Shown here piece after piece: positions 58,480 through 64,000 of a stretch of 64,000 bases of DNA. The notes under the pieces are model-generated. The model was given only the letters and a program-made list of their open reading frames with translations. It was not told the DNA's origin and made no database searches. Every line of letters starts with the position of its first letter. Position 1 is the first letter of the stretch. The stretch is from Leptobrachium leishanense (Eukaryota; Chordata; Amphibia; Anura; Megophryidae): NCBI GenBank assembly GCA_009667805.1, contig CM019065.1, forward strand, positions 18,302,952 to 18,366,951, written 5' to 3'. A program made the translations under genes and the position numbers.

Positions 58480-59445
58480 TATATGGGATTTATATCATTA
58501 TTCTCACTGCTAATACCTCGTCCTATATGGGATTTATATCATTATTCCCGCTGGTAATGCCTCGTCCTATATGGGATTTATATCATTATTCCCACGGTAA
58601 CGCCTCGTCCTATATGGGATTTATATCATTATTCCCGCTGGTAATGCCTTGTCCTATATGGGATTTATATCATTATTCTCACTGCTAATACCTCGTCCTA
58701 TATGGGATTTATATCATTATTCCCGCTGGTAATGCCTCGTCCTATATGTGATTTATATCATTATTCCCGCTGGTAACGCCTCGTCCTATATGGGATTTAT
58801 ATCATTATTCACGCTGGTAATGTCTCGTCCTATATGGGATTTATATCATTATTCCCGCTGGTAATGCCTCGTCCTATATGGGATTTATATCATTATTCCC
58901 GCTGGTAATGCCTCGTCCTATATGGGATTTATATCATTATTCCCGCTGGTAATGCCTCGTCCTATATGGGATTTATATCATTATTCTCACTGCTAATACC
59001 TCGTCCTATATGGGATTTATATCATTATTCCTGCTGGCAATGCTTCGTCCTATATGGGATTTATATCATTATTCCTGCTGGTAATGCCTCGTCCTATATG
59101 GGATTTATATCATTATTCCTGCTGGTAATGCTTCGTCCTATATGGGATTTATATCATTATTCTCGCTGGTAATGCCTCGTCCTATATGGGATTTATATCA
59201 TTATTCCCGCTGGTAATGCCTCGTCCTATATGGGATTTATATCATTATTCCCGCTGGCAATGCCTCATCCTATATGGGATTTATATCATTATTCCCGCTG
59301 GTAATGCCTCGTCCTATATGGGATTTATATCATTATTCCCGCTGGTAATGCCTCGTCCTATATGGGATTTATATAATTCTCACTGCTAATACCTCGTCCT
59401 ATATGGGATTTATATCATTATTCCCGCTGGTAATGCCTCGTCCTA

Positions 59446-61062
<1,617 letters not shown>

Positions 61063-63983
61063 TATATGGGATTTATATCATTATTCTCACTGCTAATACC
61101 TCGTCCTATATGGGATTTATATCATTATTCCCGCTGGTAATGCCTCGTCCTATATGGGATTTATATCATTATTCCCACTGGTAACGCCTCGTCCTATATG
61201 GGATTTATATCATTATTCCCGCTGGTAATGCCTTGTCCTATATGGGATTTATATCATTATTCTCACTGCTAATACCTCGTCCTATATGGGATTTATATCA
61301 TTATTCCCGCTGGTAATGCCTCGTCCTATATGTGATTTATATCATTATTCCCGCTGGTAACGCCTCGTCCTATATGGGATTTATATCATTATTCACGCTG
61401 GTAATGTCTCGTCCTATATGGGATTTATATCATTATTCCCGCTGGTAATGCCTCGTCCTATATGGGATTTATATCATTATTCTCACTGGTAATGTCTCGT
61501 CCTATATGGGATTTATATCATTATTCCCGCTGGTAATGCCTCGTCCTATATGGGATTTATATCATTATTCTCACTGCTAATACCTCGTCCTATATGGGAT
61601 TTATATCATTCCTGCTGGCAATGCTTCGTCCTATATGGGATTTATATCATTATTCCTGCTGGTAATGCCTCGTCCTATATGGGATTTATATCATTATTCC
61701 AGCTGGTAATGCTTCATCCTATATGGGATTTATATCATTATTCTCGCTGGTAATGCCTCGTCCTATATGGGATTTATATCATTATTCCTGCTGGTAATGC
61801 CTCGTCCTATATGGGATTTATATCATTATTCCCGCTGGTAATACCTCGTCCTATATGGGATTTATATCATTATTCCTGCTGGTAATGCCTCGTCCTATAT
61901 GGGATTTATATCATTATTCCCGCTGGTAATACCTCGTCCTATATGGGATTTATATCATTATTCCTGCTGGTAATGCCTCATCCTATATGGGATTTATATC
62001 ATTATTCCCGCTGGTAATGCTTCGTCCTATATGTGATTTATATCATTATTCACGCTGGTAATGTCTCGTCCTATATGGGATTTATATCATTATTCCCGCT
62101 GGTAATGCTTCGTCGTATATGGGATTTATATCATTATTCACGCTGGTAATGCCTCTTCCTATATGGGATTTATATAATTATTCACGCTGGTAATGCCTCA
62201 TCCTATATGGGATTTATATCATTATTCACGCTGGTAATGCCTCGTCCTATATGGGATTTATATCATTATTCACGCTGGTAATGCCTCGTCCTATATGGGA
62301 TTTATATCATTATTCACGCTGGTAATGCCTCATCCTATATGGGATTTATATCATTATTCCCGCTGGTAATGCCTCGTCTTATATGAGATTTATATCATTA
62401 TTCACGCTGGTAATGCCTCATCCTATATGGGATTTATATCATTATTCACGCTGGTAATGCTTCGTCCTATATGGGATTTATATCATTATCCCCGCTGGTA
62501 ATACCTCGTCCTATATGGGATTTATATCATTATTCCCGCTGGTAATGCCTCGTCTTATATGAGATTTATATCATTATTCACGCTGGTAATGCCTCATCCT
62601 ATATGGGATTTATATCATTATTCACGCTGGTAATGCTTCGTCCTATATGGGATTTATATCATTATCCCCGCTGGTAATGCCTCGTCCTATATGGGATTTA
62701 TATCATTATTCACGCTGGTAATGCTTCGTCCTATATGGGATTTATATCATTATTCTCGCTGGTAATGCCTCGTCCTATATGGGATTTATATCATTATTCC
62801 CGCTGGTCTCGTCCTATATGGGATTTATATCATTATTCCCGCTGGTAATGTCTTGTCCTATATGGGATTTATATCATTATTCCCGCTGGTAATGCTTCGT
62901 CCTATATGGGATTTATATCATTATTCACGCTGGTAATGCCTCATCCTATATGGGATTTATATAATTATTCACGCTGGTAATGCCTCATCCTATATGGGAT
63001 TTATATCATTATTCACGCTGGTAATGCCTCGTCCTATATGGGATTTATATCATTATTCACGCTGGTAATGCCTCATCCTATATGGGATTTATATCATTAT
63101 TCACGCTGGTAATGCCTCATCCTATATGGGATTTATATCATTATTCACGCTGGTAATGCCTCATCCTATATGGGATTTATATCATTATTCACGCTGGTAA
63201 TGCTTAGTCTTATATGGGATTTATATCATTATTCCCGCTGGTAATGCCTCGTCCTATATGGGATTTATATCATTATCCCCGCTGGTAATACCTCGTCCTA
63301 TATGGGATTTATATCATTATTCCTGCTGGTAATGCCTAGTCCCATATGGGATTTATATCATTATTCCCGCTTGTAATGCCTCGTCCTATATGGGATTTAT
63401 ATAATTATTCCCGCTGGTAATGCCTCGTCCTATATGGGATTTATATCATTATTCCGCTGGTAATGCCTCGTCCTATATGGGATTTATATCATTATTCTCG
63501 CTGGTAATGCCTCGTCCTATATGGGATTTATATCATTATTCCCGCTGGTCTCGTCCTATATGGGATTTATATCATTATTCCCGCTGGTAATGTCTTGTCC
63601 TATATGGGATTTATATCATTATTCCCGCAGGTAATGCCTCGTCCTATATGGGATTTATATCATTATTCCTGCTGGTAATGTCTCGTCCTATATAGGATTT
63701 ATATAATTATTCACGCTGGTAATGCCTCGTCCTATATGGGATTTATATCATTATTCCCGCTGGTAATGTCTCGTCCTATATAGGATTTATATAATTATTC
63801 ACGCTGGTAATGCCTCGTCCTATATGGGATTTATATCCTTATTCCCGCTGGTAATGCCTTGTCCTATATGGGATTTGTTTGATGAATCACATTTGGCAAG
63901 CAGTGCTGAAATAACATTGTGGTGTTGTTCTTCACGTTATGTATTGATTATCCTTTATTTTATGCATTATTTTTAATTTCTAG

Positions 63984-64000
63984 ATGATGACGATGTTTCT
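63984..64000 (+). CDS. Start of probable second coding exon (cut by window end)
   Basis: The 17 bases ATGATGACGATGTTTCT follow an AG acceptor. Combined with the G left over from the first exon they read GAT GAT GAC GAT GTT TCT, D-D-D-D-V-S (residues 94-99). Only six codons are visible, so this rests on phase and composition agreement. Confidence 0.55.

Overview
The window looks like repeat-dense nuclear DNA of a vertebrate, most likely an anuran amphibian. It carries one CpG-rich, exon-like coding segment, vertebrate-type splice signals, and a mixed transposon load: Tc1 elements, hAT, PIF/Harbinger-like MITEs, a DIRS tyrosine-recombinase retroelement, L2/CR1-type LINE fragments with (AAT)n tails, tRNA-derived SINE pieces and Penelope-like fragments with hammerhead-type cores. 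About fifteen minisatellite or satellite arrays make up a large share of the sequence. The amphibian call is inference from this repertoire; a fish is not excluded.

Layout, left half: 1-3.9 kb is AT-rich with no gene. 3.9-5.3 kb is a 20/21-bp minisatellite that runs into GC-rich palindromes and a broken DIRS element (5.7-7.5 kb, minus strand). 8.2-19.2 kb holds four ~0.9-kb copies of a DNA-transposon family with TIR CAGGGTTATYCAR and 3-bp target duplications. Between them lies a 1.15-kb TTAA-bounded element containing ten consecutive near-perfect hairpins (12.0-12.6 kb). 22-28.3 kb holds three arrays (52-, 41- and 30-bp units). 30.8-31.7 kb is a cluster of long GC-rich palindromes, followed by a very homogeneous 33-bp array. 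32.6-35.2 kb holds Penelope-like fragments, two more CAGGGTTATT elements and an L2-type LINE 3' end. 35.5-38.4 kb is 41-bp and ~140-bp repeats.

Right half: a CpG island at about 39 kb contains a probable first coding exon (39080-39359) of an acidic, probably nuclear, protein that I could not name. It ends in a good splice donor in phase 1. The last 17 bases of the window follow a good splice acceptor and, joined in that phase, continue the acidic reading frame (D-D-D-D-V-S). Positions 39360-63983 are therefore probably one 24.6-kb intron. It is filled with diverged tandem repeats, PIF/Harbinger-like MITEs (one inserted inside another), three copies of one Tc1 family, a hAT element with 8-bp target duplications, a Penelope-like foldback with an intact hammerhead-type core, and an almost 9-kb array of a 44-bp unit.

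Function: apart from the partial host gene, the only intact coding sequence I see is the 340-residue Tc1 transposase at 59664-60686 (minus strand). Its DDE residues are at 153, 244 and 279, and its element has matching TIRs and TA flanks. The other mobile-element coding regions are broken by frameshifts, stops or truncation. The two Tc1 copies in the 44-bp array sit in matching flanks 2,578 bp apart, so they arose by duplication of the array rather than by two insertions.
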